A stretch of 53,493 nucleotides of DNA from an uncultured Lachnospiraceae bacterium (GCA_934339135.1 CAKRHP010000019.1:1-53493); one strand, 5' to 3'. Counted from the first letter of the stretch, positions 1 to 9,377 are shown. Translations and numbers: made by a program. Notes: a model not told the origin generated them from the sequence alone.

Positions 1-18
1 CCGCTTGACCAACAGACC
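1..18 (-). tRNA. partial tRNA, 5' end only, cut by window edge
   Basis: The first 18 bases repeat exactly the 5' acceptor and D-arm start of the complete tRNA-Glu at 54-125 and lie 35 bases downstream of it on the same strand. It is therefore a second tRNA in tandem. Glu is likely, but the anticodon lies outside the window, so identity is not proven. Confidence 0.7.
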
Positions 19-53
19 AGATATTTGATTGTAAGCTGTTAAAATAACAGCAG

Positions 54-125
54 CAGTCTGTAGGGGAATCGAACCCCTGTTTTCGCCGTGAGAGGGCGAC
101 GTCTTAGCCGCTTGACCAACAGACC
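54..125 (-). tRNA. tRNA-Glu (anticodon CUC)
   Basis: A cloverleaf can be read on the minus strand: acceptor GGTCTGT/ACAGACT (first pair G-U), anticodon stem TCGCC/GGCGA around loop CTCTCAC, and T arm GGGG-TTCGATT-CCCC. The anticodon is CUC, which reads GAG. Discriminator is G and CCA is not encoded. It is the first gene of a tandem tRNA cluster that continues beyond position 1. Confidence 0.93.
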
Positions 126-162
126 ATTTTCTCTGCTGCGCTTTACCGCGTCAGCAGTTGAT

Positions 163-191
163 ATATTACACTACTTTCTGACAAATTGCAA
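163..191 (-). promoter_or_regulatory. sigma-A-like promoter of the tRNA cluster
   Basis: On the minus strand TTGCAA (186-191) and TAATAT (163-168) are separated by 17 bp, 37 bases upstream of the mature tRNA 5' end. No clear terminator for the preceding protein gene is seen, so read-through may also contribute. Confidence 0.6.
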
Positions 192-258
192 GCATTTTTT
201 TTAAATTCTTTCAAAAATTTTCGCAAATTTGTCGGAAAGTCGCATATTTCCTAGCTTT

Positions 259-1554
259 CTAACGCCCAAAATATTGATCAATTCCATCGGCCATACCGAC
301 AGCCATCTTGTTTCTGGTCTCTTTTTTCTGCATATAACGATCCTCAGATGCATTACTTAAAAATCCCATCTCAATCAATGTCACCGGTATTTTGCTCCAA
401 TTTGTACCGGTAAGATCATCTCTCAGAGAAAGTCCTCTGTTACGGATTCCGGTTTTTTTGCAATATTTTTTCAAAATACATTGTGATAATTTTTTGGACT
501 TTGCACTCAATTTTCCTACATAACGGTTTCTGGCGGAAGGATATAATGCCGAAGCGCCTCTCACGGAAGACGACGCAGAACTGTCCCCGTGAATCCTGAT
601 ATAGATATCTGCACCACTTTTATTGGCAATCTGTGCACGTTGTTTATTACTGATATTCACGTTATTTTTGCTACGGATCATAATCACCTTATAGCCCCTG
701 GATTCCAGCTCTTTTTGAAGCTTTTTGGCTACGATCAGATTTAACTTATACTCCGGCACATGAGATGCAACACCTGTGGCTCCCCCGGCTACCTTTGCCT
801 TTTTGGTAGACGACCCCGGTCCTACCGGCTCTGTGGAGCTGTCACCGCGGGACTGATGCCCGGCGTCAATCGCAACCACCCTCTGACGTTCTGCTGCTTT
901 TGCCTTTTGTCCATTTCCCTTAATGGTGCCGAATTTCTTAAATGGATAAATCCGTAATATGGCTTTCCCTTCAATCTTATCTCTGGATACCGGTCCTACT
1001 TCCTCATAACGGCTGTCTTCGCTGACTTCCCGGTTGTCTCCCAGCACAAAATACTCGTCCTTACCAAGTTTCAAAGGCTCTGAGGCAATACCGGACTCTG
1101 TCATGGGATCCTTGCCATAATTCTCCTTAAGCACTTTACCGTCAATATAAATCGTGTCACCAACGATCTGAATTGTCTCTCCCGGCAGACCGATCACACG
1201 TTTAATATAATAATCCTCATTCTCTCTGCCATAGGGATAAAACACAATAATATCAAATCTTTTCGGATCAGAAAAACGATAAGACAGCTTATCTACCAAA
1301 AGATTGTCCTCGTCCTGCAGGGTAGACTCCATTGACGTGCCATCAACGATCGTTCTCTGAATCACGTAACGAGGTACTACCATAACGCAGACCACAATGA
1401 TCGCCACATAGACGATCAACTCGATCAAAGCACTTTTTATTTTTTGAAGTCTGTCCGGCTTCTTTTCTGATTCATTTTCTGATGTATTCTCCTCTGCAGG
1501 GCATTCTTCCTCCTGCTGGATTTCTTTTGTCTGATCCTGTTTCTCTTCCATCAT
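259..1554 (-). CDS. signal peptidase I fused to N-acetylmuramoyl-L-alanine amidase
   Basis: This 431-residue protein joins two enzymes. Residues 42-61 form one membrane segment. After it comes a type I signal peptidase: catalytic Ser74 in TSMEST, catalytic Lys118 in YYIKRVIGLPGE, and the GDNREVSEDSR box near 172. Residues 226-430 form an Amidase_3 domain with zinc ligands His233 (DAGH), Glu268 and His322 (IRIHGD) and catalytic Glu395 (LIEMGF). The amidase has no leader of its own; the peptidase anchor places both domains outside the membrane. Signal peptidases of this class usually have about 180-200 residues, so the fusion doubles the length. ATG 1554 is chosen because GAGGAG lies 7 bases upstream; the frame also opens at TTG 1560. 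It is the last gene of the yicC-gmk-rpoZ block. The amidase resembles CwlD-type enzymes, but which one is uncertain. Confidence 0.9.
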   Translation of the reverse strand: MMEEKQDQTKEIQQEEECPAEENTSENESEKKPDRLQKIKSALIELIVYVAIIVVCVMVVPRYVIQRTIVDGTSMESTLQDEDNLLVDKLSYRFSDPKRFDIIVFYPYGRENEDYYIKRVIGLPGETIQIVGDTIYIDGKVLKENYGKDPMTESGIASEPLKLGKDEYFVLGDNREVSEDSRYEEVGPVSRDKIEGKAILRIYPFKKFGTIKGNGQKAKAAERQRVVAIDAGHQSRGDSSTEPVGPGSSTKKAKVAGGATGVASHVPEYKLNLIVAKKLQKELESRGYKVIMIRSKNNVNISNKQRAQIANKSGADIYIRIHGDSSASSSVRGASALYPSARNRYVGKLSAKSKKLSQCILKKYCKKTGIRNRGLSLRDDLTGTNWSKIPVTLIEMGFLSNASEDRYMQKKETRNKMAVGMADGIDQYFGR

Positions 1555-1611
1555 CAACAAGCTCCTCTGCCTCTAATCTATACGGTCTGATCTTTCCACG
1601 AAAGACTTTCT

Positions 1612-1935
1612 CTACTCGTCTTCCTCGGAAAATGAAATAAATGATTCTGCTTCCTCTGCTCTCTCCTGAGCTTCTTTGGCCTTTCTAGCCTCGATTTCAG
1701 CAGCTTCCTCCTCACTGAGGATATGAATTTTGGAATTACTGAGTTCCTCAATCGCAGTAGACAATGGCTTTGGACATTTTGCCTTTACTAACGGCTGCAC
1801 TCCGTCAATCAGCTGGCGTGCTCTTTTAGAAGTTGCCAATACGATAGAATAACGGCTGTTTACTACAGGAGCCTCACCGGTCTCTACCTCGCTGTTTACT
1901 AATTTCATTAAGTCTGTATAAGATGGATGTAACAT
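1612..1935 (-). CDS. rpoZ: RNA polymerase omega subunit
   Basis: This is the small omega subunit, which helps assemble RNA polymerase by binding the beta' subunit. The N-terminal part has the family pattern MLHPSYTDLM, NSRYSIVLATSKRARQL and PLSTAIEEL. At 107 residues it is longer than the roughly 70-residue Bacillus omega: residues 78-107 form a Glu/Ala-rich acidic tail likely to be helical and solvent-exposed. It follows gmk by 62 bases in the same direction, the usual Firmicutes pairing of gmk and rpoZ. GGGG precedes the ATG by 6 bases. Confidence 0.93.
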   Translation of the reverse strand: MLHPSYTDLMKLVNSEVETGEAPVVNSRYSIVLATSKRARQLIDGVQPLVKAKCPKPLSTAIEELSNSKIHILSEEEAAEIEARKAKEAQERAEEAESFISFSEEDE

Positions 1936-1997
1936 AATATTCCCCTTTCAAATTTTAATCTAGCTTATAGAATATCGCAAAAAGATAAATTTATCAA

Positions 1998-2615
1998 CTA
2001 TCTTTTTTCAAACTCCCGTTTTATTTTCCGGATAAAATCCTCCTGCTGCTCCCTTTTGTAATGAAGAGAACGGATCAGACTATGCACATTTTCCACGCAC
2101 TCATCCAGATCATCGTTTACCACAATGTAGTCATATTGCTCCATATAGCTGCACTCTTCCTTGGCTCTGGCCATACGGTTGCGGATCACTTCCTCTGTCT
2201 CAGTGCCTCTGCCCCGGAGCCGGTTTTCCAACACATCGACCGTAGGTGGTGTCAAAAAGATCAGGTTGGCCTCCGGCAGGATCTCTCTTACATGAAGTGC
2301 TCCCTGCATTTCGATCTCCAGGATTACGTCCTTTCCCTGCTCCAGCTGCTGAACCACATATTCCTTTGGCGTTCCATAGTAGTTTCCCACATACCGGGCA
2401 TATTCGATCAGCTGATGCTCTGCGATCATCCGCTCGAACTCATCCTTTGTCTTAAAGAAATATTCTCTGCCATCCTGCTCCCCCTCTCTCGGAGAACGGG
2501 TTGTTGCTGAGATGGATAAACCATACTCATACTTCTCCAGAAGCTGTTTCACAACGGTTCCCTTTCCGGCTCCTGAAAATCCTGAAATCACGGTAAGAAC
2601 TCCTTTGTCTGACAT
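1998..2615 (-). CDS. gmk: guanylate kinase
   Basis: It phosphorylates GMP or dGMP to the diphosphate with ATP in the cytoplasm. The 205-residue length is typical. The P-loop GFSGAGKGT is at about residues 12-20, the GMP-binding region SATTRSPREGEQDGREYFF at 36-54, and the EYARYVGNYYGT motif near 71-82. Its start is two bases after the remA stop, and its ribosome binding site GGAGGG lies inside the end of remA, so translation is probably coupled. GMP salvage links it loosely to xpt near 28.5 kb. Confidence 0.97.
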   Translation of the reverse strand: MSDKGVLTVISGFSGAGKGTVVKQLLEKYEYGLSISATTRSPREGEQDGREYFFKTKDEFERMIAEHQLIEYARYVGNYYGTPKEYVVQQLEQGKDVILEIEMQGALHVREILPEANLIFLTPPTVDVLENRLRGRGTETEEVIRNRMARAKEECSYMEQYDYIVVNDDLDECVENVHSLIRSLHYKREQQEDFIRKIKREFEKR

Positions 2616-2617
2616 TT

Positions 2618-2887
2618 TTATCCCTCCATTTCCATATTCCGCAACTCACCTTCCTGCGGCGAATGAACTCTGCTCTCAATGGTTTCCGGTAAAAGTGCTG
2701 ACAACACCAGATGACCGCTGTCCATGACCAGAATACACTTTGTCTTTCGTCCACATGTGGCATCCACGGCCAATCCGGCATCCTTCGCATTTTGTATCAT
2801 GCGCTTGATCGGTGCTGCATCAGCCCGTACGATACTAATGACCTTATTCATATTGACCACATTTCCATAACCGACATTAACCAGCAT
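2618..2887 (-). CDS. remA: RemA-family DNA-binding regulator (DUF370)
   Basis: This 89-residue protein belongs to the RemA/DUF370 family; in Bacillus subtilis RemA activates biofilm matrix and osmoprotection operons by binding repeated sites. The N-terminus MLVNVGYGNVVNMNKVISIV matches the conserved family start, so ATG 2887 is preferred over an upstream TTG frame at 2914 that would add nine unrelated residues. The core ending in GRKTKCILVMDSGHLVLSAL is complete. A GAAAGG lies 11 bases upstream. The yicC-remA-gmk-rpoZ order is typical of Firmicutes and supports the call. Its targets in this organism cannot be read from the window. Confidence 0.9.
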   Translation of the reverse strand: MLVNVGYGNVVNMNKVISIVRADAAPIKRMIQNAKDAGLAVDATCGRKTKCILVMDSGHLVLSALLPETIESRVHSPQEGELRNMEMEG

Positions 2888-2981
2888 AATAAACCATGCC
2901 TTTCTATCACCCAAAGCTCTGAAAATCTCCCTGCCGGTATAAATTCCTGCAAAATTATCCGGAGCAATTCCATCTGCTTCG

Positions 2982-3860
2982 TTATTCTATATTCTGAATC
3001 TGCTCTCTGACCTTCTCGATCTCTGTTTTCAGATCGATTGCAATATTTGATAATGCTCTGTCATTTGCCTTGGAGAGGATTGTATTGGACTCCCGGTTCA
3101 TCTCCTGTGCAATAAAATCCAGCTTTCGTCCAATATTATCTCCCAGCTTCAAGGTATCTCTCATATTCTTGATATGGCTGTGCAGACGCACGGTCTCCTC
3201 ATCCACGCAGACCTTATCTGCGTAAATGGTCAACTCTGTTGCAAGTACACGCTCATCGATGTTTTTGTCTCCCAGAAGCTCTTCAACCTTTTCCGTGATC
3301 CTGCTGCGGTACTCCTCCATCATCTCCGGAGAACGTTTCTCCACATCACACACCATCTGTTCAATGCCATCCAGCTTTTCATTCAGATCATGGAACAGGT
3401 GCTCCCCTTCCTTTTCTCTCGCCTCCACGAAATGAGCCGCCGCCTGGCGCAATGTCTCCTCCAACACAGGGAATAATGTCTCCTCATCGTCATCTGCTTC
3501 GTCCAGAGCAATCACATCCGGCATTCGGATCAATGCCGCTGCAGTAATCCCCTTTTCCAGTTCAAAGGTCCGGGCTGCCTTTTCAATGGCATCCATATAT
3601 CCCTGTGCTACCGTATCATGATAATCCACCTTTGTTTTCTTCCCGGCATAATCCTCGTAAGAAATATAAATATCAATCTTGCCCCTGGCAGCAAACTCCT
3701 TGACCGTGGAGCGCACGGTATTTTCAAAGGCATTAAACTTCTTGGGCATCTTGATCCCAATGTCACAGTATCTGTGATTGACCGCTTTCATTTCAACAGA
3801 GATCTTATAATCCTCTGTAATGGTCTCACTTCTGCCAAACCCCGTCATACTTTTAATCAT
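2982..3860 (-). CDS. yicC: YicC/YloC family endoribonuclease
   Basis: This 292-residue protein starts with the diagnostic MIKSMTGFGRSE and ends with NIAIDLKTEIEKVREQIQNIE, both hallmarks of the YicC/YloC family. Members act as endoribonucleases in RNA turnover; Bacillus YloC and E. coli YicC are the reference cases. The middle (about 150-230) is rich in Glu/Lys and probably coiled. It is the first gene of the remA-gmk-rpoZ block, 94 bases ahead of remA. Confidence 0.93.
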   Translation of the reverse strand: MIKSMTGFGRSETITEDYKISVEMKAVNHRYCDIGIKMPKKFNAFENTVRSTVKEFAARGKIDIYISYEDYAGKKTKVDYHDTVAQGYMDAIEKAARTFELEKGITAAALIRMPDVIALDEADDDEETLFPVLEETLRQAAAHFVEAREKEGEHLFHDLNEKLDGIEQMVCDVEKRSPEMMEEYRSRITEKVEELLGDKNIDERVLATELTIYADKVCVDEETVRLHSHIKNMRDTLKLGDNIGRKLDFIAQEMNRESNTILSKANDRALSNIAIDLKTEIEKVREQIQNIE

Positions 3861-3965
3861 GATAATCCCACTTTCTCCTTTCCCGGCTCCTGCACTTTAG
3901 ACTGCAGGTACACTTCCCCTTTTGCTCCTGTCCCCGTACCCCGGGCAGAAATCTTCTATTTTATA

Positions 3966-5582
3966 TTAATTATTATTTTCCATATCCTCTGCCTGCTCCG
4001 GCATCTTTCCCTGCTTAACCTGTTCCGCTGTGTCAGCATCCCCGGCCGGCTCAGTCGTTTCCTGCTCCATATCTGCAGCCATAGCTTTACCCAAATGCTC
4101 CTCTTCCGATACCGGTGCATTGATCGGTGTCTGTATCAGAAGCTGCATTAAGGAAATCTTATTCTCCGCATCCCGGCGCAGATTGGCATTTCTTTTTTCT
4201 TTCTTAGTATATAAAATGTAATGCTTATCTCCGTTCACATCGGTCTGAATACTTTTCAGATCCTTATACATATCCGTCTCCGTGCTAAGACTTTTATGAT
4301 ACAGGCGCAACTCCAAATAGTCTTTTAACAGCCGGTAGATCATTGCAAACAACGGCACACCCACGATCATGCCAGCAATGCCCCACAAACCGCCAAATAA
4401 CAGAATGGCAAATAACACCCAGAATGCAGTCAGACCTGTTGATTCCCCTAGAATCGTCGGTCCTATCACATTTCCGTCCAGCTGCTGGAGGACAATGATA
4501 AATATAACAAAATAAATACACTGAACCGGATTAACCAAAAGGATCAGAAGCGCACTCGGCACCGCTCCAATATACGGACCAAACACCGGGATCACATTGG
4601 TCACACCAACGATCACACTGATCAGCAGTGGATATGGCAGTTTCAGGATCCACATCACAATAAAGCACAACACTCCGATAATAGCAGAATCAACAATCTT
4701 TCCTACTATAAATCCACTAAATGTATCATTTGTCAGACGACTGTAATGAAGGATCACATCCGCCTGTTTCTTGCCAAATACCGCATAGACCAGTTTTTTC
4801 GCCTGAGCCAGAAACTTTTCCTTGCCAAGGAGCAGATAAACAGCCACAATACAGCCGATCATCAGATTATATAATACTCCAAGCACACTAAACACACCAC
4901 TTGCAAACATGGACGCCAGCGAATTAACATTTGGTAAAAGTCCTGTCTGCAGCCATGGGAACAGATCCTTCTGCGTCCATTCATCCAGACTGTCCGTCAG
5001 ATGAAGCAGTGCATCCTGGAACTGATTGGCGATATAAGGATTATTCATAACCCACTTACTCACCTTATGATAATAATCCTGTATCTGATCCGGCAGAGTA
5101 TTTACCAATGTAATAATGCTGTTTACCACCTGCGGGATCAGCATCCAGAGCAAAACAGTAATGATCAGAAATCCCGTGATCATCGCAAGGATAATACTGA
5201 CTGCTTTGGTAAACTTCCGGTATCTGACCAGCCTCTTCTCATCCTCCTCCGGAATCTTCCTGCCAAACAGCTTATAAAAACAGTTGCTGTAAAATACCAT
5301 TAACGGATTAACCAGATAGGCGATCACCAATCCGTAAATAACCGGCATCAAAAGCTTCACCAGTGTCGATGCCGCTTTCCATATATGGGAAAGGTTCGAC
5401 AGGCAGTAAAAAATCATGATCGATATGATGATCACCAGAAGCAGGCCAAACCAATGCCCCAGTAATCCCCGGAATCTTTTTTTGCTTTTGGGCTTTTTCT
5501 CTACAAAATCCGGATGAAAGATTTCCTCAACCTCCGGTTCCAACACATCATCCTTCTGCTTCTTCTCCATAGAAATATCCAT
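3966..5582 (-). CDS. AI-2E family transporter (UPF0118 permease)
   Basis: This 538-residue membrane protein belongs to the AI-2E/TqsA/PerM family, whose members include proposed autoinducer-2 exporters and Na+/H+ antiporters, so substrate cannot be given. It has about eight hydrophobic segments, with the conserved block ISVIVGVTNVIPVFGPYIGAVPS near residue 338 and a family-typical loop before it. Residues 460-538 form a charged cytoplasmic tail rich in Glu and Met, not conserved in the family. Start is uncertain: ATG 5582 and ATG 5570 (MEKKQK) both have a GGA motif upstream. It stands alone between yicC and lrgAB. Confidence 0.88.
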   Translation of the reverse strand: MDISMEKKQKDDVLEPEVEEIFHPDFVEKKPKSKKRFRGLLGHWFGLLLVIIISIMIFYCLSNLSHIWKAASTLVKLLMPVIYGLVIAYLVNPLMVFYSNCFYKLFGRKIPEEDEKRLVRYRKFTKAVSIILAMITGFLIITVLLWMLIPQVVNSIITLVNTLPDQIQDYYHKVSKWVMNNPYIANQFQDALLHLTDSLDEWTQKDLFPWLQTGLLPNVNSLASMFASGVFSVLGVLYNLMIGCIVAVYLLLGKEKFLAQAKKLVYAVFGKKQADVILHYSRLTNDTFSGFIVGKIVDSAIIGVLCFIVMWILKLPYPLLISVIVGVTNVIPVFGPYIGAVPSALLILLVNPVQCIYFVIFIIVLQQLDGNVIGPTILGESTGLTAFWVLFAILLFGGLWGIAGMIVGVPLFAMIYRLLKDYLELRLYHKSLSTETDMYKDLKSIQTDVNGDKHYILYTKKEKRNANLRRDAENKISLMQLLIQTPINAPVSEEEHLGKAMAADMEQETTEPAGDADTAEQVKQGKMPEQAEDMENNN

Positions 5583-5734
5583 GCCTTTCCAAACATCTGC
5601 ATTAACTGCACTGCAGATAAAATTATTCTTTTGATCTGAGATAAAACACACTCTATTTCATGATAAACGATTCCCCTGCAAAAAGCAATAGCCGTCCGGA
5701 GAAGATTCTGAGTTTTTAAATCATATGCCATTTA

Positions 5735-6427
5735 TCACAAAAAACAGGCAAAAACGGATGCTCCGACCACTGTCAGAAGTCCTGCCACAGCAATGGATAA
5801 CCCAGAGATCGCCCCCTCTGTTTCACCCATTTCCATAGCTTTTGATGTGCCAATGGCATGAGAAGCCGTTCCGATGGCTACCCCCTTTGCGATCGGCTCT
5901 GTAATATGAAAGATTTTACAAGCGGATTCTGCCAGTATACTTCCCAGGATGCCCGTTATAATAATGATTGCCACAGTCAGCGTCACATAACCGCCCAATT
6001 CCTCAGAGACACCCATTCCAATGGCTGTAGTGATGGACTTTGGCAGAAGCGTTGTGTATTCCTTATGATTCAGTCTGAAAAACACTGACATAGCCAGAAC
6101 ACTGACGAGACTCGTCAAAACCCCGGAGAAAATTCCGATCATGATCGCCTTAAAATTCTTTTTTAACAGCTCCATCTGCTCATAAAGAGGAATCGCCAGA
6201 CAAACCGTTGCCGGCGTCAGGAAATAGCTGATCACATCGGCTCCGTTCTGATAAACCTTATAATCTATCTTAGAAATATTCAAAAATAACATGATCAGTA
6301 TAACCGAGATCAAAAGCGGATTAAAGACGGAAAGCCGGAATTTCTTCTGCAGCATCATGCCGATACCATACGCCACAAAACTTAAAGCAACGCCCCAAAA
6401 TACGGAATTCTGCATAAACTCACTCAT
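5735..6427 (-). CDS. lrgB: LrgB family holin-like membrane protein
   Basis: This 230-residue membrane protein of the LrgB/CidB family works with LrgA in the holin/antiholin-like system that modulates murein hydrolase activity and exports small carboxylates such as pyruvate in some species. It has multiple hydrophobic helices and the family signatures PLYEQMELLKKNF, LPKSITTAIGMGVSEELGG and GTASHAIGTSKAMEMGE. The ATG overlaps the end of lrgA by 8 bases, and GGGGAGG 7 bases upstream is inside lrgA, so the two are translated together. Confidence 0.93.
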   Translation of the reverse strand: MSEFMQNSVFWGVALSFVAYGIGMMLQKKFRLSVFNPLLISVILIMLFLNISKIDYKVYQNGADVISYFLTPATVCLAIPLYEQMELLKKNFKAIMIGIFSGVLTSLVSVLAMSVFFRLNHKEYTTLLPKSITTAIGMGVSEELGGYVTLTVAIIIITGILGSILAESACKIFHITEPIAKGVAIGTASHAIGTSKAMEMGETEGAISGLSIAVAGLLTVVGASVFACFL

Positions 6428-6776
6428 TTTGTGTATCCTCCCCTGTCATGGACTGTGTTACTCTGCCGGCTACAAGCATTACCAGGAGTGTACTTACCAA
6501 TGTGATCACCATATAAGGAAGCAGTACCGGCATCAGCACATGATACGCCCCTAACAGACCCACTGCGGCCGGAATAAACATCAGTGGCATTACTTCTATT
6601 AAAAAGTATCCCGTCTCCTTTACCTTATCCAGAGACAGAAAACCACCGATTAAAGCTGCAAATAGGATCGCCAGTCCGTAAATGCTTGCCGGAACCGGTA
6701 ATGGGATCAGGCTGTGTAACATTTCCCCGATCAGAGAGATCAACAAAATAATAGAAAACTGTCGTAAATATTTCAC
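6420..6776 (-). CDS. lrgA: CidA/LrgA family protein
   Basis: This is a small (118 residues) four-helix membrane protein of the CidA/LrgA family, partner of LrgB. The pattern MKYLRQFSIILLISLIGEML and PVPASIYGLAILF is characteristic. The GTG at 6776 is chosen because family members begin M-K-Y-L; AGAGG lies 11 bases upstream. The frame also opens at GTG 6788, but that codon sits inside the ribosome binding site. It is the first gene of a two-gene operon with its own promoter upstream. Confidence 0.9.
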   Translation of the reverse strand: MKYLRQFSIILLISLIGEMLHSLIPLPVPASIYGLAILFAALIGGFLSLDKVKETGYFLIEVMPLMFIPAAVGLLGAYHVLMPVLLPYMVITLVSTLLVMLVAGRVTQSMTGEDTQNE

Positions 6777-6856
6777 AACAAAAAGCACCTCTTTCTCTTT
6801 TGTTTCAAAAATATACCTGTTATTTCGAATTACTGCCTATAAAGACAGCGTTTTTT

Positions 6857-6885
6857 AGATTATACCTATTGGGAGATTTTGTCAA
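6857..6885 (-). promoter_or_regulatory. promoter of lrgAB
   Basis: Minus-strand TTGACA (6880-6885) is followed after 17 bp by TAATCT (6857-6862), or after 15 bp by a perfect TATAAT (6859-6864). It lies about 80 bases before lrgA, in the AT-rich divergent region shared with glnN. Confidence 0.6.
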
Positions 6886-6921
6886 TAAATGTAATAAATT
6901 TAAAAAATTAAAAAAAAGGGG

Positions 6922-6950
6922 TTTTCAAATGAATTAATTTGTGTTATAGT
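6922..6950 (+). promoter_or_regulatory. promoter of glnN
   Basis: TTTTCA (6922-6927) and TATAGT (6945-6950) are 17 bp apart. Transcription would start near 6957, leaving a leader of about 190 bases that contains the hairpin and terminator at 6974-7017. Confidence 0.55.
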
Positions 6951-6973
6951 AGCTAACAGTTGGATAACGAACG

Positions 6974-7017
6974 GAACAAGGGTGTTCTCATTACTTGTAA
7001 TGAGTGCGCCCTTTTTT
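6974..7017 (+). promoter_or_regulatory. glnN leader attenuator: hexaloop hairpin overlapping a terminator
   Basis: GAAC (6974-6977) and GTTC (6984-6987) enclose the hexaloop AAGGGT. The 3' half is also the left arm of a strong terminator: AAGGGTG..CTCATTA pairs with TAATGAG..GCGCCCTT, followed by six T (7012-7017). The two folds exclude each other. Loop A1 and G4 match what ANTAR antiterminators recognise. The remaining 130 bases before glnN hold no further clear element. Confidence 0.7.
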
Positions 7018-7147
7018 ACTAATCATACTGACATAATCTCCGTTTCGCCCGACTCCCATGAGACGGTCAATGACATCATGGACTGACACAGAGTAGATCG
7101 TCTCATAAAATAAATAGTCAGTTGACGATGAAAGGATGGTAGGAATT

Positions 7148-9256
7148 ATGGAACAAAACGTAATTGAGCAGGTTTTCGGAAAAGACGTGTTCAACGATGA
7201 GGTAATGAAGGAAAAGCTGCCTAAGGATGTTTACAGATCATGGAAGAAGACCCTGGAGAATGGCGAAGATCTGAATCAGGATATCGCAAATGTTGTGGCA
7301 CATGCCATGAAGGAATGGGCACTGGAGCACGGCGCTACTCATTATACCCATTGGTTCCAGCCGATGACAGGTATTACTGCAGAGAAGCATGATTCTTTCT
7401 TAAGTCCTGCATCTGACAGCAAGCCGGTTCTGGAATTCTCCGGTAAGGAGTTGATCAAGGGAGAGCCGGATGCATCTTCTTTCCCTTCCGGTGGTCTTCG
7501 TGCTACTTTCGAGGCAAGAGGATATACAGCATGGGATTGTACATCTCCTGCATTTCTGCGTGAGGATGCTGCCGGAGTTACACTCTGCATCCCTACTGCA
7601 TTTTGTTCATACACAGGTGAGGCTCTGGATAAGAAAACTCCTCTCCTCCGCTCTATGGAAGCTCTCAGCAAGCAGGCTGTCCGTATTGTAAAGCTTTTTG
7701 GATATGACGATGTCAAGAAGGTTTCCTGCTCCGTAGGACCTGAGCAGGAGTATTTCCTGGTAGACCGTGACAAATATTTACAGCGTAAGGATCTGATCTT
7801 TACCGGCCGTACTCTCTTCGGTGCACCGGCACCAAAGGGACAGGAGTTAGATGACCATTACTTTGGTACCATCAAGGAGCGTATTGCTTCCTTTATGAAG
7901 GATCTCAACATTGAGCTCTGGAAGCTCGGTATTCTCTCTAAGACACAGCATAACGAGGTTGCTCCTGCCCAGCATGAGATGGCTCCGATCTTTACAACAG
8001 CTAATATCTCTACGGATCATAACCAGCTGGTTATGGAGATCATGAAAAAGGTTGCCAAGAGACATAATCTGGAGTGCCTCCTTCATGAGAAGCCATTCGC
8101 AGGTGTAAACGGTTCCGGTAAGCATGATAACTGGTCTATCGTAACCGATACCGGTATCAATCTTCTGGATCCGGGCAAGAAGCCACATGAAAACAAACTG
8201 TTCCTTCTGACACTTGCCGCTGTAATTAAGGCAGTAGATGATAATGCAGAGCTTCTTCGTCTGTCCGCTTCCAGTCCCGGAAATGACCACAGACTCGGTG
8301 CAAACGAGGCACCTCCTGCTATCATCTCTATCTTCCTTGGCGAGCAGCTTGAGGATATTATTGAGCAGATCGTTAAGGGCGATGTTTCTTCTTCCATCCA
8401 GGGTGAGAAACTGGATACCGGTGTTCATGTACTTCCGGTACTGAAGAAGGATGCTACTGACAGAAACCGTACATCACCATTTGCTTTCACCGGCAATAAG
8501 TTTGAGTTCCGTATGCTTGGTTCTTCCATGTCCATTTCCGGACCAAACTTTACATTAAATACCATGGTTGCCGATGTTCTTCAGGATTTTGCAGATGAGC
8601 TGGAACAGGCAGACGATTTCGACTCTGCTGTTGACGCTTTGATCAAGAAAACCGTTACGGAGCATCAGAAAATCATCTTCAACGGAGATGGATATTCTGA
8701 TGAGTGGGTTGCAGAAGCTGAGAAGCGTGGTCTGCCAAACATCAAGTCTATGGTTGAGGCAATTCCTTATCTCGCATCGGATAAGAGCGTCAAGCTTTTC
8801 GAGAGACAGAATGTCATGACCAAGGCAGAGCTTGAGTCCCGTGTTGAGATCAACTACGAGAACTACTCCAAGACCATCAACATCGAGGCAAAGACCATGA
8901 TCGACATGGCCGGCAAACAGTTTATCCCATCTATCATCAAATACACCACAAGCCTTGCAGATTCTATCACAAAGGTGCAGGCAGCCTGCCCAACCGCTGA
9001 TGTATCTGTTCAGACAGAGCTCTTGACAAAGACCTCTTCTCTTCTGGCTGCTACACAGAAGGCACTGACTACCCTTGAGGCTGCTGTTGCCGAGTCAGAT
9101 ACCAAAGAAGAAGGCAAAGAGCAGGCACTGTTCTTCCGCGAGGTTGTATTTGCTGATATGGAGGCACTTCGTGCTCCGATCGATGAGCTGGAAATGATCG
9201 TTGACAAGACATTCTGGCCGGTACCTACCTACGGCGATCTGCTGTTTGAGGTATAA
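7148..9256 (+). CDS. glnN: type III glutamine synthetase
   Basis: It makes glutamine from glutamate, ammonia and ATP. At about 702 residues it has the length of GSIII, distinct from the 440-residue GSI family. Catalytic motifs are intact: [55 protein letters not shown]. It is the only glutamine synthetase in the window that looks functional; the GSI-like gene at 16687 is degenerate. Start: ATG 7148 ([11 protein letters not shown]) is preferred, with ATG 7136 in frame just upstream. The leader carries an attenuator, implying control by transcription termination. It is followed by its own terminator and then carbamate kinase. Confidence 0.96.
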   Translation: MEQNVIEQVFGKDVFNDEVMKEKLPKDVYRSWKKTLENGEDLNQDIANVVAHAMKEWALEHGATHYTHWFQPMTGITAEKHDSFLSPASDSKPVLEFSGKELIKGEPDASSFPSGGLRATFEARGYTAWDCTSPAFLREDAAGVTLCIPTAFCSYTGEALDKKTPLLRSMEALSKQAVRIVKLFGYDDVKKVSCSVGPEQEYFLVDRDKYLQRKDLIFTGRTLFGAPAPKGQELDDHYFGTIKERIASFMKDLNIELWKLGILSKTQHNEVAPAQHEMAPIFTTANISTDHNQLVMEIMKKVAKRHNLECLLHEKPFAGVNGSGKHDNWSIVTDTGINLLDPGKKPHENKLFLLTLAAVIKAVDDNAELLRLSASSPGNDHRLGANEAPPAIISIFLGEQLEDIIEQIVKGDVSSSIQGEKLDTGVHVLPVLKKDATDRNRTSPFAFTGNKFEFRMLGSSMSISGPNFTLNTMVADVLQDFADELEQADDFDSAVDALIKKTVTEHQKIIFNGDGYSDEWVAEAEKRGLPNIKSMVEAIPYLASDKSVKLFERQNVMTKAELESRVEINYENYSKTINIEAKTMIDMAGKQFIPSIIKYTTSLADSITKVQAACPTADVSVQTELLTKTSSLLAATQKALTTLEAAVAESDTKEEGKEQALFFREVVFADMEALRAPIDELEMIVDKTFWPVPTYGDLLFEV

Positions 9257-9341
9257 ACTCCTACGCGCATGGTTTACCACCTGCGCAAAGATAAACTTGC
9301 TTTCATATTATAATATTCCCAATTTATAAATGAATCAGAGA

Positions 9342-9377
9342 AGGGACGGTTGACCGTATGGCAATCGTCTCTTTTCT
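9342..9377 (+). terminator. glnN terminator
   Basis: AGGGACGGTTG (9342-9352) pairs with CAATCGTCTCT (9362-9372), with two G-U pairs, around a nine-base loop; it is followed by TTTCTTGT. The U-tract overlaps the -35 of the next promoter. Confidence 0.8.

Noticed and set aside
5501..5731. 76-codon minus-strand frame between the AI-2E family gene and lrgB
   Set aside because: It overlaps the start of the transporter gene in another frame, has no recognisable domain and no good ribosome binding site.
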